A DNA stretch of 5,970 nucleotides from Acidobacteriaceae bacterium (GCA_019239585.1 JAFAZU010000168.1:1-5970), one strand, 5' to 3'. Numbered from the stretch's first letter, positions 1 to 5,970 are shown. The notes: generated by a model from the letters alone, not told the origin. Made by a program: numbers and translations.

Positions 1-620
1 ACATTGCAAATAAGCTCAATGCGGATCAAGTAGAAACCGTGATCCGCGAAGGCGGCGCCCGCATGCCATCGTTTCGCCGTCTTCCGCCAGAAGACATCAA
101 AGCTCTTGTGCGCTATCTCGTTTATAACGAAGACGTCCAACTCGGCAACAAGGACCGGATGAGCTCGATCATTGATTTAAAATACAGCATCGACGGCTAC
201 AACCGTTTTCTCGATCCTGACGGTTATCCTGCCGTAAAGCCGCCTTGGGGAACGCTGAACGCCATCAATTTGAATACCGGAGAGTATGCGTGGAAGATTC
301 CATTCGGAGAGTATCCGGCTCTTGCTAAACAAGGACTACGCAACACGGGCAGTGAGAATTACGGCGGAGCAGTCGTTACCTCCAACGGATTGCTTTTTAT
401 CGCAGCAACCAGCTTTGACCGAAAATTTCATGTCTTCGATAAACTGACTGGTCAACTGCTCTGGGAAACCACCTTGCCCTTTGCCGGTAACGCCACGCCT
501 GCTGTTTATGAAGTCAAGGGTAGGGAGTTCATCGTCATCGCCTGCGGCGGCGGCAAGTCAAAGGACCCGTCCGGCGCAACCTATGTCGCTTTCGCGCTGC
601 CAAATGGAAAACTGAAATAG
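1..620 (+). CDS. PQQ-dependent dehydrogenase with cytochrome c domain (3' part, 5' end outside window)
   Basis: The frame is open from base 3 to the TAG at 618-620, so this is the last 205 residues of a longer protein; the GTG at 39 is not a real start. The first 45 or so residues look like the end of a class I cytochrome c, including GGARMPSF, where the Met would be the distal haem ligand; the CXXCH would lie upstream. After a linker (residues about 55-75) comes the last part of a PQQ beta-propeller: WGTLNAINLNTGEYAWKIPF, NYGGAVVTSNGLLFIAATSF, FDKLTGQLLWETTLP, then NATPAVYEVKGREFIVIACG. These are the usual blade and closing motifs of quinoprotein glucose/alcohol dehydrogenases. Such enzymes oxidise a sugar or alcohol in the periplasm and pass electrons through haem c to the respiratory chain. 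The substrate cannot be told from this part. The family is clear. No convincing terminator follows. Confidence 0.9.
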   Translation, partial: IANKLNADQVETVIREGGARMPSFRRLPPEDIKALVRYLVYNEDVQLGNKDRMSSIIDLKYSIDGYNRFLDPDGYPAVKPPWGTLNAINLNTGEYAWKIPFGEYPALAKQGLRNTGSENYGGAVVTSNGLLFIAATSFDRKFHVFDKLTGQLLWETTLPFAGNATPAVYEVKGREFIVIACGGGKSKDPSGATYVAFALPNGKLK

Positions 621-690
621 TCAAACACTGTTCAGTGATGTTGACTGCGTTTGGATCGCCAGCCTTTTAATTATCCGACAGTCCCAAATC

Positions 691-860
691 CTAATGCCGA
701 GGGTCGGCAATGCGGTGCGGCGGCTCTTCCCACGGATTGATGACGGTCACTCCTGTTTTGTCGAAGTCGGCTCGATCTCGGGTGGCAACCGTGAACCCGT
801 GGTGAAGCGCAGTGACGGCAATCATCGTATTTGAAACACGGCGAGGATACTTGTCGTTGC
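691..860 (-). pseudogene. vapC remnant: C-terminal fragment of a PIN-domain toxin
   Basis: Read on the minus strand, the frame ending at the TAG at 691-693 gives IAVTALHHGFTVATRDRADF followed by DKTGVTVINPWE. This is the C-terminal signature of VapC/FitB PIN-domain ribonucleases (typically D-x-x-IAATAL-x-HG-x-T-x-VTRN-x-x-DF, then G-V-x-x-x-NPWE). Recognisable similarity begins near 860 (NDKYPRRVSNTMIAV). The N-terminal two thirds, with the first conserved acidic residues, are absent, and upstream the frame runs into the higA remnant. The acidic residue expected three positions before the IA pair is Asn here (SNTMIA). An internal ATG at 823-825 would give 44 residues at most, too short for an active toxin (usually 125-145 residues). 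No VapB-type antitoxin is seen next to it. It is most likely dead DNA left by a deletion. Confidence 0.8.
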
Positions 861-862
861 TA

Positions 863-1163
863 CTATGGATGAACGTCCGCCATCTTTTGAAAGCGCCTGA
901 CGCGGATTTCTTTCTCCCACTTCCGGGCCTGTGCGATGTTGTAAGATGCCTGCATCCGCATCAGCGTATCCATCTTTCTTTACGCCGAAAGCCGTTTCAA
1001 TCCGTAACGCCATCTCGCCGGACAGGGCCGCTTTGCTGTTGAGCAAATTGGACAGGGCCGGGCGTGACACTTGCAAAACCGCTGCGGCTGCCGTCACGGA
1101 CAAGCCCGTCGGTTCAACAATTTCCGTCCGAATAAAATCACCGGGGTGCGGCGGGTTCTTCAT
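863..1163 (-). pseudogene. higA: higA-type antitoxin (XRE HTH, addiction module antidote), frameshifted
   Basis: The ATG at 1161-1163 opens a protein starting MKNPPHPGDFIRTEIVEPTG, the hallmark N-terminus of HigA-family antidotes. An XRE-type helix-turn-helix follows at about residues 22-45 (LSVTAAAAVLQVSRPALSNL) and then EMALRIETAFGVK. After residue 62 the family sequence leaves this frame. It resumes in another frame as MDTLMRMQASYNIAQARKWE and KEIRVRRFQKM, ending at a TAG at 863-865. Removing four bases (one of two AAAG units on the minus strand, 974-981) restores a continuous 98-residue protein of normal family length. As it stands, the frame reads on to a TGA at 822-824 with an unrelated tail, 113 residues in total. 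HigA normally binds HigB toxin and represses its own operon. No HigB-like gene lies upstream, where it would be expected. The DNA-binding half is intact, so residual DNA binding is conceivable. Confidence 0.85.
974..981. repeat. 4-bp tandem duplication causing the higA frameshift
   Basis: The plus strand reads CTTTCTTT, which is AAAGAAAG in the antitoxin's coding direction. One unit too many shifts the frame by +1. With a single unit, the codons read GGC GTA AAG ATG GAT ACG, giving GVKMDT, which joins the two recognisable antitoxin halves exactly. Replication slippage or a short duplication is the simplest explanation. Confidence 0.7.
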
Positions 1164-1227
1164 CTTTACCGCGAGAATGCAGCTTGTAATTTAACGCTTG
1201 TCAACTGAGGTAATCGGTCTCAACATT

Positions 1228-1442
1228 TCACCTTGCATCCTTTGCGACCCAAGGGCAAGGGAGCTTGCGGAAGTAGGTCTTATCCATCCGGGTCGGTACT
1301 TCGAGGCCCTTAAGAGCATAGGCGGTCTCGATCGATTCTTTTACCGCGTCCAAACGCTCCCATGCTGGCCGACTTTGCCGGTACCGGTATTCGTCAGCCT
1401 TCATTCGTCAAAGCTGGTGTACTTGTGTATGATTGGGTCCAT
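1228..1442 (-). pseudogene. Small protein of unnamed, possibly toxin-antitoxin-associated family; apparent 1-base frameshift
   Basis: On the minus strand an ATG at 1440-1442 gives MDPIIHKYTSFDE and then stops at a TGA (1401-1403). Overlapping that stop, an ATG at 1402-1404 begins a 58-residue frame: MKADEYRYRQSRPAWERLDA, then VKESIETAYALKGLEVPTRM, ending in KLPCPWVAKDAR and TGA at 1228-1230. Adding one A at the junction (GAATGAAG to GAAATGAAG) fuses both parts into a 71-residue protein with KYTSFDEMKADEYRY. From memory, this resembles small bacterial proteins that begin with a KYTS-x-DEMKADEYRYW-like stretch, contain an AYALKG-like segment, and often sit next to nucleotidyltransferase-type toxin genes; I could not check this. 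No such partner is present here. The composition is charged and soluble, with no membrane segment. The second frame could still be translated from its own ATG, so it may be a live 58-residue gene. It lies 57 bases after the alpha-galactosidase stop on the same strand, and an upstream in-frame ATG at 1458-1460 is an alternative start. Confidence 0.55.
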
Positions 1443-1499
1443 GCGTTGTGCTTGTATCATAGCCCTGCTGTCATAGGCAGTTGCCTGATTGGTGCTTGC

Positions 1500-3689
1500 T
1501 CATTGGACACGATGCAGCAGCACTGCCGTGCTGTCGTAGTCGCCAGTTAGCTTGAGCTGGAGACCATATTGCATCAGATAAGCTCCGCTCATTTCTGACT
1601 GTTGACTGACCAGCTTGCCGTCAATAGATTCCAGCTTGTAAACGCCTCGCGGGTCTAATCCTTGCAGGCCAATGGGAGGCACTTGGGTCATATATTGCTG
1701 CGAATGCCGGAAGGCAAATAGGACCGCCTCTTTTCCATCCTGTGAAACGTATTCATTAGCGGTCACATCGCCCATTCGAGGCGAAAGCAAACGGTACAGA
1801 CTACCTTCCTGCACCGTATTGCGGATACGTTTATCCAGCGTCACCATGTCCGTCGCTAACTTTGTATCCTCATCCGTCCATTTGTTCAGATTGGCGCCGA
1901 TGCCGAGCGCTCCTTGCATCGCGACGAGAAAACGATACTTGAGCGGCGTGCTGCGTCCGTTCATGTTTGGTACATCCGTGACCCAAGCCGACATAAACTT
2001 CGCGGCATAAGCCTGTGAGAATCCTTCCTGAATCCGCAAACGGTCAAAGGCTTCCGTGTTGTCGGACGTCCAGAACTCTTCCACTCGCTTCAGGATTTCG
2101 AGATCAATTCGCCCGCCGCCGCCCGAACATGATTCAATTTCCAGGTACGGGTGCTTGGCCCGCAGCCGGTCAATGATGTCGTACAAGTTGCGGACATACT
2201 GAACCCACAACTTGCGTTGTTCAGCAGGCGCTTCTTCCGGCCAGCCCGGCTCGGAAAAGATCCGGTTCATATCCCATTTAAAGTATTTGATTTTGTAATC
2301 GCTGGCGAGCTTGTCCAGTGCGGAATAAATGTAATCTCGAACATCGCTTCGCGCCAGATTCAACACTAGCTGGTTACGCAATTCGCTGCGCGGTCGGCCC
2401 GGAAAATTCATAACCCAGTCCGGGTGCGCACGATACAAATCGCTATCCGGGTTGACCATTTCAGGCTCGACCCACAGGCCGAAATCCATGCCTAGCTTAT
2501 TCACATACTCAATGAGAGGATTCAGGCCGTTCGGAAACTTTTCTTTGTTGACAAACCAATCGCCCAAGCCTGCACGGTCAGTGTTTCGTTTGCCGAACCA
2601 GCCGTCATCCATAACGAAGAGTTCCACGCCGAGTTTCGCGGCCTTTTCAGCCAGCGCCTTTTGCCCCTGCTCATTGACGTTGAACTCCGTAGCCTCCCAA
2701 GAGTTGTACAGCACCGGTCGGACGCGCGCTTTTGCACCATGCGGCTCAATATCCATCAGCTCCAAATGGTGCAGCAGGCGCGAAGCTTCGCCGAAACCGT
2801 TCGCAGCATATCCTGCGTAAAACTCTGGCGTATCCAGCGACTCGCCCGGTTTTAATGAATAGGAAAAGTCAAAAGTGTTGAGCCCGCCGGTCACGCGCAC
2901 TTGTTGATAAGGCGTCTGTTCTACCGAGATGCGCCAATTGCCGCTCCAGGCCAGAGCGCCGAACCAAACGCTTCCATGCTCCTCTGCGGCGTCGCCGCGA
3001 TCCACCGCAAACCAGGGGTTGAAGTTATGGCCGGTATGCCCTAAACGGCTCTCAATGATCTTCATTCCCTCATGAATAGGCTCTCGATTCAGTTGCGTTT
3101 CGGCTGCCCAGCGCCCGCTTAAATATGACAGTCGATAACCGTCGCCCGGCGGCATGTACCAGGTTGCCGACTGCGCGCTTTCAACCGTGATGGGCGCCTT
3201 CGTCTTGTTTTGAATTGTTGAATACCGCCGGATCATTCCTTCTTCCGGGTACACACGGTAGTGCAGCGTCACTTCAATGTCGTCTCGGATGTCTTTCATC
3301 ACAATCTCTAAATCGTTCTGTCCCATACGGTGGGATCGATAATGAAGCACGAGGTCGCGATCACCGTTCGCGCGCATGATCTTTAGTGCCGGCTGGTAAA
3401 AGCGTGGCCCACCCCACCCGGGGTACTCCTCGTTCTCAAGCATCTGGTGCGGATCAAAGGAAGATAGATCGCGGTATTGTGCAGCATTCGTGATGTCGTC
3501 CGTCCTCCATAAAGGACCGCCCCAATATAGGTTTTGTAACTGGCCCTCGGAATTCACGCCTATCGCATAGGAGCTGTGGGTCGTGTTCAGCAGCCAAATC
3601 TTACGCTCCGGCGCATACTGAATTGCCTGTGAGTAAGCGGAAATCGGGGCTAAGAGAAATAGCAGGAGGGAGGGAATAACACGGCGCAT
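1500..3689 (-). CDS. Secreted GH36 alpha-galactosidase (melibiase), 729 residues
   Basis: It hydrolyses terminal alpha-1,6-linked galactose from substrates such as melibiose, raffinose or galactomannan side chains, with retention. An N-terminal beta-sandwich (about residues 25-310) is followed by a TIM barrel with YNSWEATEFNVNEQG (328 on), MDDGWFG (360-366) and GLWVEPEMVNPDSDLY (404-419). KWDMNR holds the nucleophile Asp473, CSGGGGR (521-527) follows, and WTSDNTEAFDR holds the acid/base Asp543. The 70-residue gap between the two Asp matches GH36 enzymes as I recall them. A C-terminal beta domain completes a full-length protein. I chose the ATG at 3687-3689 because it starts a clean signal peptide, MRRVIPSLLLFLLAPISAYS, with cleavage expected near residues 19-22. 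A GTG at 3750-3752 in the same frame would put 21 polar residues before it. There is no lipobox Cys, so it is probably periplasmic or secreted. The gene is divergent from the flavoprotein gene at 3907. Confidence 0.93.
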   Translation of the reverse strand: MRRVIPSLLLFLLAPISAYSQAIQYAPERKIWLLNTTHSSYAIGVNSEGQLQNLYWGGPLWRTDDITNAAQYRDLSSFDPHQMLENEEYPGWGGPRFYQPALKIMRANGDRDLVLHYRSHRMGQNDLEIVMKDIRDDIEVTLHYRVYPEEGMIRRYSTIQNKTKAPITVESAQSATWYMPPGDGYRLSYLSGRWAAETQLNREPIHEGMKIIESRLGHTGHNFNPWFAVDRGDAAEEHGSVWFGALAWSGNWRISVEQTPYQQVRVTGGLNTFDFSYSLKPGESLDTPEFYAGYAANGFGEASRLLHHLELMDIEPHGAKARVRPVLYNSWEATEFNVNEQGQKALAEKAAKLGVELFVMDDGWFGKRNTDRAGLGDWFVNKEKFPNGLNPLIEYVNKLGMDFGLWVEPEMVNPDSDLYRAHPDWVMNFPGRPRSELRNQLVLNLARSDVRDYIYSALDKLASDYKIKYFKWDMNRIFSEPGWPEEAPAEQRKLWVQYVRNLYDIIDRLRAKHPYLEIESCSGGGGRIDLEILKRVEEFWTSDNTEAFDRLRIQEGFSQAYAAKFMSAWVTDVPNMNGRSTPLKYRFLVAMQGALGIGANLNKWTDEDTKLATDMVTLDKRIRNTVQEGSLYRLLSPRMGDVTANEYVSQDGKEAVLFAFRHSQQYMTQVPPIGLQGLDPRGVYKLESIDGKLVSQQSEMSGAYLMQYGLQLKLTGDYDSTAVLLHRVQ

Positions 3690-3751
3690 GTTCTCGATTG
3701 TTACAAAGGTGTGCAAGAAACAGTGAGGCTGAGGAAGCTTAATGGTCGTCA

Positions 3752-3771
3752 CGTTAACCGCTATGGTAACG
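3752..3771. promoter_or_regulatory. Imperfect inverted repeat in the divergent intergenic region, possible operator
   Basis: CGTTAACC and GGTAACG form the arms around a GCTAT spacer; the left arm has one extra A. It lies 63-82 bases upstream of the chosen alpha-galactosidase start, where a repressor or activator of that gene could bind. It also covers the alternative GTG start, which is weak support for the downstream ATG. Bases alone suggest this; no regulator gene is in the window. Confidence 0.25.
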
Positions 3772-3800
3772 AAAATTCCCTAACTCACTATTCCAGAATG

Positions 3801-3829
3801 GCTTAAGTGAAGCTTAACCCATTCATAAC
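3801..3829 (+). promoter_or_regulatory. Three 7-bp direct repeats with 11-bp period, candidate response-regulator site
   Basis: GCTTAAG (3801-3807), GCTTAAC (3812-3818) and TCATAAC (3823-3829) are spaced exactly 11 bases apart, with 4-base spacers. Tandem sites of this period are typical of OmpR/PhoB-family winged-helix regulators, which bind head to tail on one face of the helix. The array ends 78 bases before the chosen start of the flavoprotein gene (3907) and 42 before an alternative GTG. An AT-rich stretch (TAATAG, 3836-3841) could serve as a weak -10. GCTTAA occurs once more at 3737-3742 near the alpha-galactosidase gene. The pattern is visible; the function is inferred. Confidence 0.35.
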
Positions 3830-3906
3830 AGTACGTAATAGTTCGGGATTTCTGCTGGAATTGGTCGAATGTGAGGCGCTATTCCGGTAGACTGGAAAAG
3901 ACAACT

Positions 3907-5553
3907 ATGCAGCTTTCGCCCGAGAATCGTAAACAGGCCGTCATCATTGGCGCGGGACCGGCTGGTCTTACTGCCGCTTTTGAACTACTGACTAGGACTG
4001 ATATCGTACCGGTTGTACTTGAGAAAAGCGACTACATCGGCGGCATCTCTCGAACCGTCAATTACAAAGGTAATCGGATTGACATTGGAGGTCACCGCTT
4101 TTTCTCTAAATCCGATCGCGTCATGCAATGGTGGCTCAACATCATGCCAATGCAAGCGATTGAAGGCGCCAATACTCAAATCACGTACCAGCGGCAGACA
4201 ACAACCGTGCCAGCTCACGCAGCGCCTGCGGACCCAGAAACTGATGAATCCGTCATGCTGGTGCGCAACCGCAAGTCGCGCATCTACTTCATGCGTAAGT
4301 TCTTTGATTATCCAATCACGCTGAGCGGCGATACCCTCTCGAAGTTGGGAATCTGGAAGACGATCAAAATTGGATTGAGCTATCTGCGCGCACTGATCTT
4401 CCCGATCAAGCCCGAAACCAATCTTGAGCAGTTCTTTATTAACCGATTTGGGCGTGAGCTGTATCTTACCTTTTTCAAATCTTATACCGAGAAGGTTTGG
4501 GGTATCGAATGTAAGGCGATCAGCGCCGAATGGGGCGCTCAACGCATTAAAGGCCTTTCAATTCTGAAGACCATCACTCATATTCTCAAAAAGATGCTGC
4601 CGAAAAAGAAGACCGACATCGCGCAGAAGGATGTTGAGACTTCGCTTATTGAGCAGTTCCTTTATCCAAAGTACGGACCTGGTCAGATGTGGGAGGAAGT
4701 TGCGGGTCTAGTGAAAAAGCTGGGCGGCGAAATCCTGATGCATTGGGATGTTGAAGAAATTCAGCATAACGGCAAGGGCCGGGTTACAGCGGTTGTGGCG
4801 AAAAGTAGCGATACGGGTGAAACTAAAAGTTTCACAGGCGACTACTTTTTTTCGACCATGCCCATGAAGGAGCTCGTTGCAGATCTGAACCCGCCTGCTC
4901 CGCCTGAAGTAAGGGAAATTTCGGACGGCTTGGTTTACCGGGATTTCATTACCGTTGGCGTCCTTTGCAGCAAAATCAAACTGCGTGAAACATCCGGTGA
5001 GCTTGTGAAAGACAACTGGATCTATATCCAGGAGCCGGATGTTCTGGTGGGCCGGTTGCAAATCTTTAATAATTGGAGTCCGTCCATGGTAGCCAATCCA
5101 GACCACATCTGGATTGGCCTGGAGTATTTCTGCAACGAGGGCGATTCGCTTTGGAACCGTTCGGATGCGGAGATGATTGGGTTGGCAAAGGAAGAACTGG
5201 CCTCCATGAACATCCTTGAATCTGATGATATTGTTGACGCTACTGTGATTCGGATGCCGAAAACTTATCCGGCTTACTTTGGATCATATGATCGGTTCCC
5301 TGAACTGATCTCTTACGTCAATGAGTTCGAAAACCTGTTCCTGGTAGGCCGGAACGGCATGCACAAGTACAATAACCAGGATCACTCGATGCTGACCGCC
5401 ATGACAGCAGTGGACAACATTATCGCGGATGTTCGCAGCCGCGATAACTTGTGGGCCCTTAACACCGAACAGGAGTACCACGAAGAGAAACAGCAGCCAG
5501 CCCAGCAGGCGGAAGCTGTCGAGAAGGAAAGCGAAGAGGTTGTGGCCGCTTAA
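3907..5553 (+). CDS. FAD-dependent oxidoreductase, UDP-galactopyranose mutase / protoporphyrinogen oxidase-like
   Basis: Residues 12-20 (VIIGAGPAG) form the GxGxxG dinucleotide-binding turn, with the ribose-binding Glu at about 39 (VVLEKSDYIGGISRT) and the second FAD motif IDIGGHRFFSKS (58-69). FFKSYTEKVWGI (189-200) and GRNGMHKYNNQDHSM (481-495) recall the Y-T-x-K-x-WG and G-x-x-x-YKY-x-N-x-D motifs of UDP-galactopyranose mutase, so substrate may bind in a UGM-like cleft. The protein (548 residues) is longer than bacterial UGM (about 370-390) and belongs to the large set usually annotated only as NAD(P)/FAD-dependent oxidoreductase or amine oxidase, often found near glycan genes. Sugar-nucleotide isomerisation or a different redox reaction are both possible. 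No signal peptide is seen, so it is probably cytoplasmic. The last 30 residues are rich in Glu and Gln and probably disordered. I preferred the ATG at 3907, preceded by GGAAAAG, over the in-frame GTG at 3871 because homology starts soon after it. Confidence 0.85.
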   Translation: MQLSPENRKQAVIIGAGPAGLTAAFELLTRTDIVPVVLEKSDYIGGISRTVNYKGNRIDIGGHRFFSKSDRVMQWWLNIMPMQAIEGANTQITYQRQTTTVPAHAAPADPETDESVMLVRNRKSRIYFMRKFFDYPITLSGDTLSKLGIWKTIKIGLSYLRALIFPIKPETNLEQFFINRFGRELYLTFFKSYTEKVWGIECKAISAEWGAQRIKGLSILKTITHILKKMLPKKKTDIAQKDVETSLIEQFLYPKYGPGQMWEEVAGLVKKLGGEILMHWDVEEIQHNGKGRVTAVVAKSSDTGETKSFTGDYFFSTMPMKELVADLNPPAPPEVREISDGLVYRDFITVGVLCSKIKLRETSGELVKDNWIYIQEPDVLVGRLQIFNNWSPSMVANPDHIWIGLEYFCNEGDSLWNRSDAEMIGLAKEELASMNILESDDIVDATVIRMPKTYPAYFGSYDRFPELISYVNEFENLFLVGRNGMHKYNNQDHSMLTAMTAVDNIIADVRSRDNLWALNTEQEYHEEKQQPAQQAEAVEKESEEVVAA

Positions 5554-5598
5554 GCGATCACTTCCTAGCCTTGCTGAATTCAGGGGCCAACCCCGGCT

Positions 5599-5970
5599 CT
5601 ATCGCGCCGCTTGAAGCGCCCCTGCCGGGTAAGGACAAAGGCGCGGGGGCTTGGCGTCCGGCTCCACCAGCCAAACTTTACGGTCTGAGAAGTAATGTAT
5701 CAGCTTCTGATTTGACTCCGGGTCCAACTCCCGTGCCCAGACCACCCTGGCGTGATCGATATCGGCTTGGTTGTACACCCATTCATTATCCGGGTTGTGC
5801 CCCGGTTGCCTGTATCTGACAAAAATCAGGTGTTTTCCGCCTAAGTGCTGAAGCTTTTCAGCAAAAAGCGTACGCTGTGCTCTGACCGGCATAGACTCCC
5901 GATAGAACCTCTCGAGCAGCGTTTGGGACGCGGGAACTAGCATTGCTGTCGCTCTGGCGCCAATAACAAT
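5599..5970 (-). CDS. C-terminal part of a probable membrane glycosyltransferase (5' end outside window)
   Basis: The frame is open from the right edge of the window to the TAG at 5599-5601, giving 123 residues; the ATG at 5941-5943 is probably internal. The visible part is soluble, with HLIFVRYRQPGHNPDNEWVY, NQADIDHARVVWARELDPES and HYFSDRKVWLVEPDA. From memory, this pattern (a valine-rich strand, then YN-x-ADID, VVWAR and a DR-x-VWL-x-EPD ending) is common at the C-terminus of large membrane proteins annotated as family 39 (PMT/ArnT-like) glycosyltransferases or as hypothetical. Those attach sugars from lipid-linked donors at the outer face of the inner membrane. No transmembrane helix lies inside this part, so the assignment rests on the tail alone. 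The gene converges on the flavoprotein gene with 45 bases between stops, where I see no clear terminator. Confidence 0.6.
   Translation of the reverse strand: MVIGARATAMLVPASQTLLERFYRESMPVRAQRTLFAEKLQHLGGKHLIFVRYRQPGHNPDNEWVYNQADIDHARVVWARELDPESNQKLIHYFSDRKVWLVEPDAKPPRLCPYPAGALQAAR

Noticed and set aside
626..637. CACTG-TT-CAGTG after the PQQ dehydrogenase stop
   Set aside because: A 5-bp stem with a 2-base loop and no following T run does not make a credible terminator.
1021..1060. Direct repeat GACAGGGCCG at 1021-1030 and 1051-1060
   Set aside because: Both copies encode the repeated Ala-Leu-Ser of the antitoxin (ALSNLL and ALSGE), so coding explains them.
1164..1200. Minus-strand NYKLHSRGK just upstream of higA, reminiscent of the xLHxLKG motif of HigB/RelE toxins
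   Set aside because: The frame is open for only a few codons after a stop, and neither the HigB core nor its usual DYH ending is present. The match is too short to call a toxin remnant.
1176..1204. Perfect TTGACA (minus strand, 1199-1204) with a TGCATT hexamer 17 bases downstream, as a higA promoter
   Set aside because: The -10 matches only three of six consensus bases and would place the transcript start about six bases before the ATG. It may be chance.
812..1476. Plus-strand ORFs across 812-1476
   Set aside because: They lie opposite the relic genes, whose minus-strand reading gives recognisable families. The plus-strand translations look like nothing known.
3690..3752. Upstream extension of the alpha-galactosidase to the GTG at 3752
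   Set aside because: The extra 21 residues (MTTIKLPQPHCFLHTFVTIE on) are not signal-like and would bury the clean signal peptide that starts at 3689.
3985..4542. 185-residue minus-strand ORF inside the flavoprotein gene
   Set aside because: It is the shadow of a well-supported plus-strand gene, with no recognisable domain.
5574..5583. Palindrome CTGAATTCAG between the convergent genes
   Set aside because: It has no loop and no T-tract, so it cannot be supported as a terminator; short palindromes are common.

Overview
This is a chromosomal-looking window of roughly 50% GC. It probably comes from a Gram-negative environmental heterotroph. The combination of a PQQ dehydrogenase fused to cytochrome c, a secreted GH36 alpha-galactosidase and an orphan UDP-galactopyranose-mutase-like flavoprotein fits Acidobacteriota best. 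That placement is inference from gene content and protein style; no taxonomic marker is present.

Layout: (1) 1-620, plus strand: the 3' end of a periplasmic PQQ-dependent dehydrogenase carrying a cytochrome c domain, whose 5' part lies before the window. (2) 621-1499: no intact gene of normal size, but three minus-strand relics in a row: a 3' fragment of a VapC-type PIN toxin (691-860), a HigA-type antitoxin broken by a 4-bp tandem duplication (863-1163), and a small protein of a possibly toxin-antitoxin-associated family broken by one missing base (1228-1442). (3) 1500-3689, minus strand: an intact secreted GH36 alpha-galactosidase. (4) 3690-3906: a divergent intergenic region with an imperfect inverted repeat and a three-unit direct repeat of 11-bp period. 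(5) 3907-5553, plus strand: an intact FAD-dependent oxidoreductase of UDP-galactopyranose mutase / protoporphyrinogen oxidase fold. (6) 5599-5970, minus strand: the 3' end of a gene resembling the C-terminal tail of membrane glycosyltransferases, converging on the flavoprotein gene.

The metabolic genes share a loose theme of sugar handling outside or at the cell envelope: release of galactose from alpha-galactosides, periplasmic oxidation of an aldose or alcohol, and envelope glycan assembly. Nothing in the sequence proves that they form one pathway. The most informative part is the 0.75-kb relic cluster. The ORFs there look unremarkable until they are read across frames, where recognisable antitoxin and toxin sequence reappears. 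I see no wholly new system. The best leads are the precisely reconstructable frameshift in the antitoxin, the truncated toxin abutting it, and the operator-like repeats between the two divergent genes.
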